From positions 62,790 through 126,789 of the forward strand of contig NZ_MAKX01000035.1 in assembly GCF_001693415.1 (NCBI RefSeq): a DNA stretch of 64,000 nucleotides, in the 5' to 3' direction. How positions within the stretch are numbered: position 1 is the stretch's first letter; each line of letters starts with the position of its first letter. Position numbers and translations under genes: made by a program. This document shows, piece after piece, positions 33,955 to 42,851 of this stretch. The notes below the pieces were generated by a model that saw nothing but the letters and a program-made list of their open reading frames with translations, did not search any database and was not told the DNA's origin. The DNA comes from Tenacibaculum soleae (GTDB lineage Bacteria > Bacteroidota > Bacteroidia > Flavobacteriales > Flavobacteriaceae).

Positions 33955-35235
33955 TTGAAAGTATTAATTATTACATATTATTGGGTTCCGGCTGGTGGTT
34001 CTGGAGTACAGCGTTGGTTAAAATTTGTAAAATATTTACACGATTTTAATATAGAACCTGTAGTATATACAGTTGACGAAGCCAAATATCCAATTTTAGA
34101 CGAATCTTTAGCAAACGATATTCCTAAAGGTATTGAAGTAATAAAAAAAGCTATTTGGGAACCGAATGATTTTTTGTTAATATTTAAAAAGAAAGAAACT
34201 AAAACAAGTGCCGGTTTTTTAAATCCGAATCCGACTTTTTTCGGTAAAATATTACAATATGTGCGAGCTAATTATTTTATTCCAGATGCAAGAAAATATT
34301 GGATAAAACCATCGGTAAAATACCTCGAAAAATACTTATCAGAAAATAAGATTGATGCAATTATTACTACAGGGCCGCCACATAGTTTACATTTAATCGG
34401 ATTGCATTTAAAGAAAAAAACAAATGTAAAGTGGATTGCCGATTTTCGTGATCCTTGGACGGATATTGATTATTTTCATCAATTACCATTAACTAAAAAG
34501 GCTATAAAAAAACACCATCAGCTAGAAAAAGAAGTCCTTAAAAATGCCGATGCAAGTTTGGTGGTTGGTAAAACAATGAAGGCTAATTATGAGGTGTTTT
34601 CTGATAAGATACATGTGGTAACAAATGGGTATGATTCTGAAGAAAAGACTAATAATCAATCAGTTTTAGATTCTAAATTCTCCATCACACATATCGGGTT
34701 GATGAATGCAGATAGAAATCCGAAAATGTTATGGACAGCACTGGCAGAATTATCCGAAGAAAACACCGACTTTAAAAACGATTTAGAAATAAAACTGATT
34801 GGAAAACTATCTGATGATGTTGTAACAGATTTAAAGAAGTATGACTTTAAAAATGTAACACGTATAAATTATGTGCCACATAAAGAAGTACAACAGTATC
34901 AGCGAGCTTCACAAGTTTTATTATTAGCTGTAAATAATGTTCCAAGCGCTAAAGGAATTATAACAGGAAAGATTTTTGAATATTTACAAGCAAAACGTCC
35001 TATCTTAGCAATTGGTCCTGAAGATGGAGATTTAGGGGAGATTTTGGCAAAAACAAATGCAGGTACTATTGTTGATTTTGATAAGAAAGAAAAACTTAAA
35101 AAGGTAGTAAGTGATTTGTATAAAAAATACCAACAAAACTCGTTAACAGTTTCATCTGTAAATATCGAACAATACCATCGCAAAGAATTAACCAAACAAT
35201 TATCAATAATACTTAAACAAGTAGTATATTCTTGA
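33955..35235 (+). CDS. Glycosyltransferase family 4, TTG start
   Basis: 426-residue GT-B enzyme. The start is TTG at 33955, one base after the previous stop; the product then opens with (M)KVLIITYYWVPAGGSGVQRWLK, exactly where relatives begin, so TTG is very probable. Domains: N-terminal acceptor domain to about 210 with WIADFRDPWTDIDYF, then GT1-like C-terminal domain with ITHIGLMNADRNPKMLW, EIKLIGKLSDDV and LLAVNNVPSAKGIITGKIFEYLQAKRPILAIGPEDGDL. It overlaps wecB by four bases (TTGA). Sugar specificity unknown. Confidence 0.88.
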   Translation: MKVLIITYYWVPAGGSGVQRWLKFVKYLHDFNIEPVVYTVDEAKYPILDESLANDIPKGIEVIKKAIWEPNDFLLIFKKKETKTSAGFLNPNPTFFGKILQYVRANYFIPDARKYWIKPSVKYLEKYLSENKIDAIITTGPPHSLHLIGLHLKKKTNVKWIADFRDPWTDIDYFHQLPLTKKAIKKHHQLEKEVLKNADASLVVGKTMKANYEVFSDKIHVVTNGYDSEEKTNNQSVLDSKFSITHIGLMNADRNPKMLWTALAELSEENTDFKNDLEIKLIGKLSDDVVTDLKKYDFKNVTRINYVPHKEVQQYQRASQVLLLAVNNVPSAKGIITGKIFEYLQAKRPILAIGPEDGDLGEILAKTNAGTIVDFDKKEKLKKVVSDLYKKYQQNSLTVSSVNIEQYHRKELTKQLSIILKQVVYS

Positions 35236-36317
35236 AAAAAATAGTTACCATATTAGGGGCTCGTCCTCAGTTTGTAAAAGGAGCTGTGTTAAGCCGAGTG
35301 ATACAAAAACATGGCGAAGTTGAAGAAATAATTGTACATACAGGTCAGCATTTTGATGCCAATATGAGCGACGTTTTTTTTGATGAAATGCAAATACCGA
35401 AACCGAAGTATAATTTAAATATCAACGGTTTAAGTCACGGTGCCATGACAGGGCAGATGCTAGAAAAAATAGAAGAAATTTTAGTTGTTGAAAAACCAGA
35501 TGCTGTTATAGTGTATGGAGATACAAACTCTACACTTGCAGGTGCTTTAGCTGCAAAGAAATTACATATAAAAGTGATGCATGTTGAAGCTGGTTTGCGT
35601 TCTTTTAATATGCAAATGCCTGAAGAGGTGAATCGTATTGTAACGGATAGAATTGCTAATTTATTAAGCTGCCCTACACAGGTTGCTATGGATAATTTAG
35701 AAAAAGAGGGTTTTAATAATTTAGATATTAAGATAGAACAGCATGGAGACATCATGAAAGATGCTGTTGAGTTTTACGGTAAGTTTTCAGAAGAAAAATC
35801 GACTATTATAAGCGAGTTAAACTTAACAGAAAACGAATTTGTTTTAGCAACTATTCATCGTCAGGAAAATACAGATTTTAAAGAGAAATTAACCGAAGTG
35901 TTTTCAGCTTTAGAAACCATAAATAAAACAAAAAAAGTAATATTACCACTACATCCTCGAACTAAAAAAATGTTAGCGGAGTATAACTTACAACCTAATA
36001 TTACTTTTATAGATCCTGTTGGCTATTTTGATATGTTAGAGTTGTTAAAAAAATGTAGTTTGGTGGTTACCGATAGTGGTGGACTTCAAAAAGAGGCGTT
36101 TTTTAATAAAAAAAACTGCATTATTGTAAGAGAAGAAACCGAATGGACAGAATTGGTAGCTTGTAAATATGCTGTAATTACAGGAACCCATCCGAAGAAA
36201 ATGACGAGTGCTTTCAGTGAGTTTTTAAATTCAGAAATGACATTTAAAGAACCGTTATACGGCAATAATGTTGGAGATAAAATATACAAATCAATCATAA
36301 AATTAATTCAAGAATAA
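35232..36317 (+). CDS. wecB: Non-hydrolysing UDP-GlcNAc 2-epimerase
   Basis: Interconverts UDP-N-acetylglucosamine and UDP-N-acetylmannosamine, a step to ManNAc-type sugars of surface polysaccharides. Family landmarks are ILGARPQFVKGAVLSRVI at the start, EIIVHTGQHFDANMSD, AVIVYGDTNSTLAGALAAKK, VEAGLRSFNMQMPEEVNR, ILPLHPRTKK and DSGGLQKEAFFNKKNCIIVREETEW. The start is TTG, sharing TTGA with the preceding stop. The 361-residue length is typical. Catalytic Asp, Glu and His blocks are intact. Confidence 0.94.
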   Translation: MKKIVTILGARPQFVKGAVLSRVIQKHGEVEEIIVHTGQHFDANMSDVFFDEMQIPKPKYNLNINGLSHGAMTGQMLEKIEEILVVEKPDAVIVYGDTNSTLAGALAAKKLHIKVMHVEAGLRSFNMQMPEEVNRIVTDRIANLLSCPTQVAMDNLEKEGFNNLDIKIEQHGDIMKDAVEFYGKFSEEKSTIISELNLTENEFVLATIHRQENTDFKEKLTEVFSALETINKTKKVILPLHPRTKKMLAEYNLQPNITFIDPVGYFDMLELLKKCSLVVTDSGGLQKEAFFNKKNCIIVREETEWTELVACKYAVITGTHPKKMTSAFSEFLNSEMTFKEPLYGNNVGDKIYKSIIKLIQE

Positions 36318-36318
36318 A

Positions 36319-37824
36319 TTGGGAATCGTACTAAGACAGTCGCTAAAAAACACCATTATAATCTATCTAGGGTTTTTAATTGGTGGAATTAATACATTGG
36401 TTTTATACACACGTTTTTTAAAGGATGAGTATTACGGATTAACAATGTATGTTTTTTCGGCTTCTAATTTAATTATGCCAATTACAGCATTTGGAGTACA
36501 TTTTACAATTATAAAATTTTACTCGAGCTATACTTCTAAAGTAGAAAAAGATAAATTTTTAAGTACAGTACTATTTTTACCACTGCTAATAGCAATACCA
36601 ATAGGTTTCTTTTGGAGTTATTTTCATGATTGGATTATGGATTTTGTAGCAAAAAGTAATTCAAAAGAAAATTTAATTATCGAAAACTACACGATTTATA
36701 TATACATCGTTGCGGTTTCATGTGCGTATTTTGAAGTATTTTATTCGTGGGCAAAGGTACAAATGCAATCCGTTTTTGGTAATGTATTAAAAGAGCTCTA
36801 CAATAGGGCAGCGGTTATGTTATTGTTAGTTGCGGTTTATTTAAATGTAATTACCAAACAAGAGTTCTTGTACTATATCTCGTTTGCATATATTTTAAGA
36901 ACAATTCTTATGATGTTGTATGCTTTTAAGTTGTATACGCCAAAGCTTAGTTTTACGTTGCCAGATAACTTTAATGAAGTGCTTCGTTACACTTTTTATA
37001 TTATTCTAGCAGGAAGTGCTGGTGCTATTATTTTAGATATTGATAAAGTAATGATACCAGGTAAAGATGGGTTTGCTACGGCAGCTTATTATGGAGTTGC
37101 GGTGTTTATAGGATCGTTTATAGAAGCGCCAAGTAGAGCTATGGGGCAAATATTACAACCGCTTACCTCTAAATCTATCAATGAAGATAATGATATAGAA
37201 ACTAGGAGTTTGTATAAAAAAAGTTCGATTAATTTATTATTAGTAGGCGGTTTGTTTTTTATACTAGTAAATTGTAATGTAGACGAACTATTTAAACTAA
37301 TGCCTAATAAAAATTATGCCGCAGGTGGTGGGTTAGTTGTTTTGTTAATTTCTATCGCAAAGTTATTTTTAATGTCTTTAGGTAACAATGGTGCTATTAT
37401 TCAAAATTCAAAGTTTTATAGAATCACTTTACCAGTTGGAGTTGGTATGGCTTTGTCGGTATATTTCTTAAACACTTATTTTTATACCTATTTAAATATG
37501 GGAACCGAAGGGTTAGCATTGGCTACTTTAATTACTGTTTTAGTATTTAATATCTTTAAAGTATGGTTTGTAGGACAAAAGTTTAAGATGATTCCTTTTA
37601 CCCAAAAAACACTTTTAATGGTATTTATAATTGCCATATTGTTTTTAGGATTTTATTTCTGGAATTTTAATATCCCTGAGATTTTTATCAAAGAGTTTCC
37701 AATTCATCCAATAATAAATATCATCTTAAAAAGTATTTTAATTGTTGTAGTGTATGTATTTGTGGTAATTAAACTAGCAGTATCAGAGCAAATGAATAAT
37801 TTAGTAGGTAAGTATATAAAATAA
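36319..37824 (+). CDS. Oligosaccharide flippase (Wzx family), TTG start
   Basis: Inner-membrane flippase of 501 residues with about 14 helices, moving lipid-linked glycan units across the membrane. The opening (M)GIVLRQSLKNTIIIYLGFLIGGINTLVL is the usual start for flavobacterial members, and TTG at 36319, one base after wecB, gives it. The end is VVYVFVVIKLAVSEQM. This is the last gene of the operon, followed by a hairpin. Family MOP/PST is likely; specificity not known. Confidence 0.88.
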   Translation: MGIVLRQSLKNTIIIYLGFLIGGINTLVLYTRFLKDEYYGLTMYVFSASNLIMPITAFGVHFTIIKFYSSYTSKVEKDKFLSTVLFLPLLIAIPIGFFWSYFHDWIMDFVAKSNSKENLIIENYTIYIYIVAVSCAYFEVFYSWAKVQMQSVFGNVLKELYNRAAVMLLLVAVYLNVITKQEFLYYISFAYILRTILMMLYAFKLYTPKLSFTLPDNFNEVLRYTFYIILAGSAGAIILDIDKVMIPGKDGFATAAYYGVAVFIGSFIEAPSRAMGQILQPLTSKSINEDNDIETRSLYKKSSINLLLVGGLFFILVNCNVDELFKLMPNKNYAAGGGLVVLLISIAKLFLMSLGNNGAIIQNSKFYRITLPVGVGMALSVYFLNTYFYTYLNMGTEGLALATLITVLVFNIFKVWFVGQKFKMIPFTQKTLLMVFIIAILFLGFYFWNFNIPEIFIKEFPIHPIINIILKSILIVVVYVFVVIKLAVSEQMNNLVGKYIK

Positions 37825-37858
37825 AAAAGACTCATACACATAAGGGAATAAGTCTTTT
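37825..37858. terminator. Hairpin after the polysaccharide operon
   Basis: AAAAGACT (37825-37832) with AGTCTTTT (37851-37858), 18-base loop. T4 on the plus side and T6 on the minus side, so it can act both ways; on the minus side it follows a short transcript candidate. Confidence 0.6.
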
Positions 37859-38049
37859 ATTAGGGGAATGAAAAACAAATAATTTAGGGGGATTATTTAT
37901 ACTACAAAGATATACGATGTTTTTAATAGTCTGATAAACATAGTTTTATAAATTTATTTTAACACAGTCAAAGTCAAAACGTTTATTAAAAATTATTTTT
38001 AATAGATGTTTTAGCATAAAATAGCGGTAACTTAAACCTATTTTGCAAT

Positions 38050-38081
38050 TTGATTAAAGTTTGTTAATTGGAGTAAATTTG
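38050..38081 (+). promoter_or_regulatory. Orphan promoter TTG-N21-TAAATTTG
   Basis: TTG (38050-38052), 21 bases, TAAATTTG (38074-38081): both elements and spacing match the Bacteroidetes consensus, yet no plus-strand gene follows for several kilobases. Confidence 0.5.
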
Positions 38082-38266
38082 CTGGATGATACTCTAGTAT
38101 ATTTGTATAGAGAATCAAATACAAGTACTTAAAAACTATTCTCTATATAGTTTTATTTGATTTCGACTGTGCCAAATTTTACAAAAAAATACTCAATCTG
38201 ATATTTTAGGTATATCAAAATTGCATAAAACATTTTAATTTTAAACCAAGTTTATAAGCGTAATTA

Positions 38267-38806
38267 CTAAAACGCTAAGTACATAATATGATTAGGATTT
38301 GAATGGCTTGCTGATATTTGAAAATCAGTTTCTCCTACTATTGTAAAGCCAACTTTTTTATAAAACTGAATCGCTTTTTTGTTCTCTACCCAAACGTTTA
38401 ACCAAATTCCTGACTGGTTATTTTCCTTACATAAGGCTACATTAAAATCGAATAATTTTTTACCGAGCCCTAAACCATAAAATTCCTCAAGTAAATACAA
38501 TCTACTCATATAAGTGATGTTTTTAGCGGTAACATCTTTACAGGTTTTATTGAAAATTATTTTTGAATACCCAGCAGTTTGGCTTTCATATTCGAGTAAA
38601 TAATATTCATTTTCTGGAGTTTCTAATTCTTCTATAAAGTCGCTTTCTTTAAAGTTATTAGCGATATAAGCATCCATATCTTTAGGCGGAGCAGAATGAC
38701 CATGTGCAGTTAAAAAAGAAGGAACACTAATTTTAGAAAAAAGTTTTGCTTGTGAGGTGTTTGCTTTTGTTATTTTAATGATTTCTATTTTTTTAAGATT
38801 ATACAA
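38267..38806 (-). CDS. GNAT-family N-acetyltransferase
   Basis: 179-residue acetyltransferase. The acetyl-CoA loop is YLLEEFYGLGLGKKLFDF near 108-125, followed by WLNVWVENKKAIQFYKKVGFTIVGE, the canonical beta5 and C-terminal arm. N-terminal strand-helix pieces VPSFLTAHGHS and YYLLEYESQTAGYSKIIF fit RimI/Eis-like single-domain enzymes. Substrate unknown. It is 12 bases downstream of the VF530 gene in transcription order. Confidence 0.9.
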   Translation of the reverse strand: MYNLKKIEIIKITKANTSQAKLFSKISVPSFLTAHGHSAPPKDMDAYIANNFKESDFIEELETPENEYYLLEYESQTAGYSKIIFNKTCKDVTAKNITYMSRLYLLEEFYGLGLGKKLFDFNVALCKENNQSGIWLNVWVENKKAIQFYKKVGFTIVGETDFQISASHSNPNHIMYLAF

Positions 38807-38818
38807 AGTATTCTGATA

Positions 38819-39196
38819 TTATTCTTGCAGTTCTTCTAGCATATCTAAATAAACATCTTCAACATGTTCACGAGCCCAGCGAGTTCTTCTTAAAAAACCT
38901 AAACTCGATTTCATGGTAGGGTTGTACCTAAAACATCGAATATTTACACGTTCTGCCAAGCTTTCCCAACCATAATAATCAACTAAACGTTCTAGAAGTT
39001 GTGCAAGTTTAACACCATGTAGTGGATTGTTAAGTTGCTCTTCAGTAGCTTGCCTTCTATTTTGTCTAGAAGGATTTTCTTTATTTAATTGTTCGTTAGT
39101 TTTTGGTTTAAAAAAGGTGTTTACAATACTTTTAGATTGTGTTTGATTATTTTCTGTATCTATCACTTGTGTTTTTATCTTAATACTTAGCAACAA
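38819..39196 (-). CDS. VF530 family (DUF2132) protein
   Basis: The C-terminal 70 residues match the small VF530 fold: NNPLHGVKLAQLLERLVDYYGWESLAERVNIRCF, SSLGFLRRTRWAREHVEDVYL. The family is thought to bind DNA from structure alone. Here there is an extra N-terminal stretch of about 55 polar residues. No ATG fits: the only starts are TTG at 39196 or GTG nine codons later, so the exact start is unsure. It follows htpG's terminator and precedes the GNAT gene by 12 bases. Confidence 0.8.
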   Translation of the reverse strand: MLLSIKIKTQVIDTENNQTQSKSIVNTFFKPKTNEQLNKENPSRQNRRQATEEQLNNPLHGVKLAQLLERLVDYYGWESLAERVNIRCFRYNPTMKSSLGFLRRTRWAREHVEDVYLDMLEELQE

Positions 39197-39254
39197 AAAT
39201 ATAAACTTACATCAGTAATTAAATCAATTTGATACAGTTTTTTAGATGATGTAC

Positions 39255-39290
39255 AAAAAAACCTCCTTGAAAAAACAAAGAGGTTTTGTA
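39255..39290 (-). terminator. Intrinsic terminator of htpG
   Basis: On the minus strand AAAACCTC (loop of 14) GAGGTTTT followed by T's; 22 bases after the htpG stop. Confidence 0.8.
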
Positions 39291-39312
39291 ATATTTAAAG
39301 TAATAGAATTAC

Positions 39313-41226
39313 TTATTTAATAAGCTCATAAGAACGCTTAATAAAGTTGGTTAAATCTTCACCATGTAAAAGGTTTTGAGATAATTTGGCTAAATCGAAA
39401 GCTTGCGTAATTAAGTCTTTTTTCTTGTCTTCATCAGCATTTAAAATTTCAGAAACTAATGGGTGATTTGTATTTACAACTAAGTTATACATTTCAGGTA
39501 AATTACCCATTCCCATCATTCCACCTCCACCACCAGAAGCTTGCATTTCTTTCATACGACGCATAAATTCTGGTACAGTAATTAAGAAAGGAGAAGAAGA
39601 AGAATCCATAGATTCTAATTGAACAGTATATGTTTGAGATGCAATTACACCTTCAATAACTGGTTTTAATGTTTCTTTTTCTTCATCAGTTAATTTAGAA
39701 ATAACAGCTTCGTCTTTCTTAATTAAATTATCAATAAAATCAGAATCTACACGTACAAACTGAACTTTTGTTTCGCCTGAAGTTTCTAATTTTTGCATTA
39801 AATGTGATACAATTGGAGAATCTAATAAAAGAACTTCATATCCTTTAGCAGTTGCTTCTTGAATATAACTGTGCTGAGCTTCTTTGTTAGAGGCATATAA
39901 AATTACGTGATTTCCATCTTTATCAGTCTGAGCGTCTTTTGTTTTTTCAATTAGCTCATCAAAAGTAAAATAAGTATCAGCAACGGTTGGGTATAAAGCA
40001 AATTTCTTAGCTTTATCAAAGAATTTATCTTCTGATAACATTCCGTATTCGATAATTACTTTAATGTCGTTCCATTTTTGTTCAAAATCAGCACGATCTT
40101 TTTTGTATAAAGAAGCTAGTTTGTCGGCAACCTTTTTAGTAATATAACCAGATATTTTCTTTACAGCTCCGTCTGCTTGTAAGCCTGAACGAGAAACGTT
40201 TAAAGGAATGTCTGGCGAATCGATAACACCTTTTAACATTTGTAAAAAGTCAGGTACAATACCCTCTACGTTATCGGTTACAAAAACTTGGTTTTGATAT
40301 AACTGAATTTTATCTTTTTGCATATCTAAGTTTTGTGATAACTTAGGGAAGAATAAAATACCTGTTAAATTAAATGGGTAATCAACATTTAAATGAATAT
40401 GAAACAAAGATTCTTCAAATTGCATTGGATACAATTCTCTGTAGAAGTTTGTATAATCTTCATCATTTAAATCTGCAGGAGCTTTTGTCCAAGCAGGGTT
40501 TGTATTGTTGATAATATTATCAACTTCAATTTGTTTGTGAGGTTCAGTAGTTTCTTTACCATCCGCATCAGTTGTTGTTTGTGGTGTAAACTCAGGGTCG
40601 TTTACTTGCTTAGTTCCAAATTTAATTGGCACTTGATTAAAACGATTGTATTTGTTAAGTAAACCACCAATTTTAGCTTCTTCTAAAAAGTCTAAAGAGT
40701 CTTCAGCAACATGTAAAATAATTTCTGTACCTCTATCAGATTTATCATGAGCTTCTAAAGTAAATTCAGGCGATCCATCACAAGTCCAATGTGCAGCTGG
40801 TTCGTCTTTAAAAGATTTTGTGATTAACTCAACTTTATCAGCAACCATAAAAGCAGAATAAAAACCTAAACCAAAGTGCCCAATTACACCGGTTTCGTTT
40901 TTACCATCTTCATATTTATTTAAGAACTCTTCAGCTCCAGAAAAGGCAATTTGGTTAATGTATTTTTCTACTTCATCAGCAGTCATACCTAAACCTTGGT
41001 CTTTAATGGTTATGGTTTTAGCTTCTTTATTAATACTAATTTCAATTTTAGCATCACCTAATTCGGTTTTTGCTTCACCAATAGCAATTAAGTGTTTTAA
41101 TTTTGTAGTTGCATCTGTTCCGTTAGATATTAACTCACGTAAAAATATTTCGTGATCAGAATACAAGAATTTTTTAATCAGTGGAAATATATTTTCTACC
41201 GATACATTAATACTTCCTTTGCTCAT
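39313..41226 (-). CDS. htpG: Chaperone HtpG (Hsp90)
   Basis: Cytoplasmic ATP-dependent chaperone of 637 residues. The Bergerat ATP site has LRELISNGTDATTKLKHL (catalytic E and N), TIKDQGLGMTADEV and VIGHFGLGFYSAFMVADKV. Middle domain VNVSRSGLQAD-like segment (DIPLNVSRSGLQAD) carries the conserved Arg. An insertion of about 30 residues (NDPEFTPQTTTDADGKETTEPHKQ, given in parts) is typical of Bacteroidetes forms. A Gly/Met-rich stretch (GGGGGMMGMGN) near 555 is notable. It is alone between terminators and has the same promoter type as dnaK. Confidence 0.97.
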   Translation of the reverse strand: MSKGSINVSVENIFPLIKKFLYSDHEIFLRELISNGTDATTKLKHLIAIGEAKTELGDAKIEISINKEAKTITIKDQGLGMTADEVEKYINQIAFSGAEEFLNKYEDGKNETGVIGHFGLGFYSAFMVADKVELITKSFKDEPAAHWTCDGSPEFTLEAHDKSDRGTEIILHVAEDSLDFLEEAKIGGLLNKYNRFNQVPIKFGTKQVNDPEFTPQTTTDADGKETTEPHKQIEVDNIINNTNPAWTKAPADLNDEDYTNFYRELYPMQFEESLFHIHLNVDYPFNLTGILFFPKLSQNLDMQKDKIQLYQNQVFVTDNVEGIVPDFLQMLKGVIDSPDIPLNVSRSGLQADGAVKKISGYITKKVADKLASLYKKDRADFEQKWNDIKVIIEYGMLSEDKFFDKAKKFALYPTVADTYFTFDELIEKTKDAQTDKDGNHVILYASNKEAQHSYIQEATAKGYEVLLLDSPIVSHLMQKLETSGETKVQFVRVDSDFIDNLIKKDEAVISKLTDEEKETLKPVIEGVIASQTYTVQLESMDSSSSPFLITVPEFMRRMKEMQASGGGGGMMGMGNLPEMYNLVVNTNHPLVSEILNADEDKKKDLITQAFDLAKLSQNLLHGEDLTNFIKRSYELIK

Positions 41227-41265
41227 AATTATATATTTTGTTTGATATTATTTTCTAGAAAGTTA

Positions 41266-41286
41266 AATAGTCAAAAAAAATACCAA
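41266..41286 (-). promoter_or_regulatory. htpG promoter, -24/-12-like, same class as dnaK
   Basis: On the minus strand TTGGTATTTTTTTTGACTAT then T. GG (41284-41283) and GA (41272-41271) are 10 bases apart, as at dnaK. The two blocks agree at TTGG.A and at TTTGACTATT. Expected start near 41260, 34 bases before the ATG. Confidence 0.5.
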
Positions 41287-41297
41287 AAGAAGTTTTG

Positions 41298-41310
41298 TGA
41301 CAAGATGACA
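41298..41310 (-). promoter_or_regulatory. TGTCA-TCT-TGTCA motif upstream of htpG (candidate operator)
   Basis: Same half-site and spacing as the dnaK palindrome but with one base changed (TGTCA for TGACA). It lies 11 bases upstream of the htpG promoter block. Confidence 0.4.
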
Positions 41311-41346
41311 TAAAAAAAACGATAACAGCATTGTTATCGTTTTCTT
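41311..41346 (-). terminator. Intrinsic terminator of the GH109-like gene
   Basis: AAAACGATAAC-AATGCT-GTTATCG then T8 on the minus strand. It also lies just upstream of the htpG control motif and should insulate htpG. Confidence 0.85.
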
Positions 41347-41363
41347 ATAATGCATTTAAAAGT

Positions 41364-42755
41364 TTAAATGTTTCGTAACATTTCTGTTTTGTTTTTATTT
41401 TTCCAAGTGCCTCCTGTAAAGTCAGGTACCTTTACAGAACTACTGTTTTGAGCCACAGATAGTTCTGAAAGCGGAGTAATAGCACTCCATAACACACTGT
41501 CATATATATTTATATCTAGCGGTAAACCTTGGTTTAGGCATTTAATTAAACGGTAAATCATTACAAAATCCATACCTCCATGGCCAACAGAATTATCTGA
41601 TATTTGCGCTTTTAATTTACTCCAAAGTGGATGGTTGTATTTTTCACGGTATTCATCATATTGCTCTTTTTTTAACCAGTTATGCCCCCACCAAGCCAAT
41701 TCATCATCATTAATATATAATTTAGATGGATAACCTTCGTGAACAGCTTTTGTACCCACTACAGTATTTAAACGATTGTAAGGTCTACCTGTATGTACAT
41801 CAAATTGCAGCATGATGGTTTTGCCAAGTTTGGTTTTAATCATGGTGGTATTCATATCACCACATTTTATGTTTGAAAACTTATCAACTCCGCTACGTTT
41901 GGCAGCATCGCTTAAACTTTTTTCTCTTGAACTCATTGATACTAGATGGTCAAAAGTGTCGCCACGACCAATATCCATATACTGACTAATAGGGCCTAAG
42001 CCATGGGTAGTATAAAAGTTACCGTCTTTGTTTAAATGATGTTTAATTCTCCATTGATCTTCATAATATTTTTCGTCTAATAAATGTTTACGTAAATCAT
42101 GAATGTAAGCACCTTCAGCATGTGTAAGATCACCAAAAACACCTTGATTTACCATGTTTAACACCCAAAGTTCTTCATTATTAAAACAACAGTTTTCAAG
42201 CATCATACAATGCCTTTGGGTGCGTTCGGCAGTTTCAATAAGTTTCCAGCAGTCTTCTATTGTATATGCTACAGGAACTTCACAGGCAACATGTTTGCCT
42301 TTTTCCATAGCATATAATGCCATTGGTGTGTGCATTTCCCATGGAGTAGCAATGATTAATAGATCAATATCATCTCTATCTACTAATTTTTTCCATTCAT
42401 CTGAATTTCCGTGGTATTCATCAGCAGTTTTTTGATGCGTTTTTTGTAAGTGTTCGTTTAATTTATCAGTTTTTTCTTTCTTTAAATCAGAAATAGCAAT
42501 AATTTCAGCATTGTTGTTTTTAACTAACCAATCAAACATTTGTAGTAAAGTTTGTCCTCGATTACCGCAACCGATAATTCCTACGTTTACTTTAGCTATT
42601 TTAGGTGCTGTTAAGCTAAAAGCGGTTCCTTTTGCTGTGTTATTTAATAAATGATTTGTGTTTTCAGTAATTTCATTTTTACAAGAAATGGTGGTAGATA
42701 AACCTATAAAAGCAGCAGCTTTTGTTGATAATGATATAAAATCTTTTCTGTTCAT
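41364..42755 (-). CDS. GH109-like Gfo/Idh/MocA lipoprotein
   Basis: 463 residues. The N-terminus MNRKDFISLSTKAAAFIGLSTTISC combines a Tat-like R-K-D-F start with a lipobox cysteine, so it is probably an exported lipoprotein folded before export. The Rossmann motif is VGIIGCGNRGQTLLQMF and IAISDLKKEK; EVPVAYTIEDCWKL is the dinucleotide-cleft lysine-region equivalent; and YTTHGLGPISQYMDIGRGDTFD with NHPLW-like C-terminal pieces matches family GH109 N-acetylgalactosaminidases that use bound NAD. Substrate likely an N-acetylhexosamine glycoside. No PUL partner genes are adjacent. Confidence 0.85.
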   Translation of the reverse strand: MNRKDFISLSTKAAAFIGLSTTISCKNEITENTNHLLNNTAKGTAFSLTAPKIAKVNVGIIGCGNRGQTLLQMFDWLVKNNNAEIIAISDLKKEKTDKLNEHLQKTHQKTADEYHGNSDEWKKLVDRDDIDLLIIATPWEMHTPMALYAMEKGKHVACEVPVAYTIEDCWKLIETAERTQRHCMMLENCCFNNEELWVLNMVNQGVFGDLTHAEGAYIHDLRKHLLDEKYYEDQWRIKHHLNKDGNFYTTHGLGPISQYMDIGRGDTFDHLVSMSSREKSLSDAAKRSGVDKFSNIKCGDMNTTMIKTKLGKTIMLQFDVHTGRPYNRLNTVVGTKAVHEGYPSKLYINDDELAWWGHNWLKKEQYDEYREKYNHPLWSKLKAQISDNSVGHGGMDFVMIYRLIKCLNQGLPLDINIYDSVLWSAITPLSELSVAQNSSSVKVPDFTGGTWKNKNKTEMLRNI

Positions 42756-42776
42756 AAACTAGGGGATTAGTGTTTG

Positions 42777-42807
42777 TTGTAGGGAAGTTAAAATATTACT
42801 ATTTTTG
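42777..42807 (+). promoter_or_regulatory. fabH promoter TTG-N20-TATTTTTG
   Basis: TTG at 42777-42779 and TATTTTTG at 42800-42807, 20 bases apart; 44 bases before the fabH ATG. Confidence 0.55.
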
Positions 42808-42851
42808 AAGGCTACAAAATTGATACTAAAAATAAACAATTTCATATAAAT

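Larger units (their letters stand above)
37825..38266. other. 442-base spacer with candidate small transcripts
   Basis: No protein gene seen. It holds a minus-strand -7 box with a hairpin 47 bases beyond it, and a plus-strand TTG-N21-TAAATTTG promoter followed by a hairpin at 38106-38147. See findings. Confidence 0.5.
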
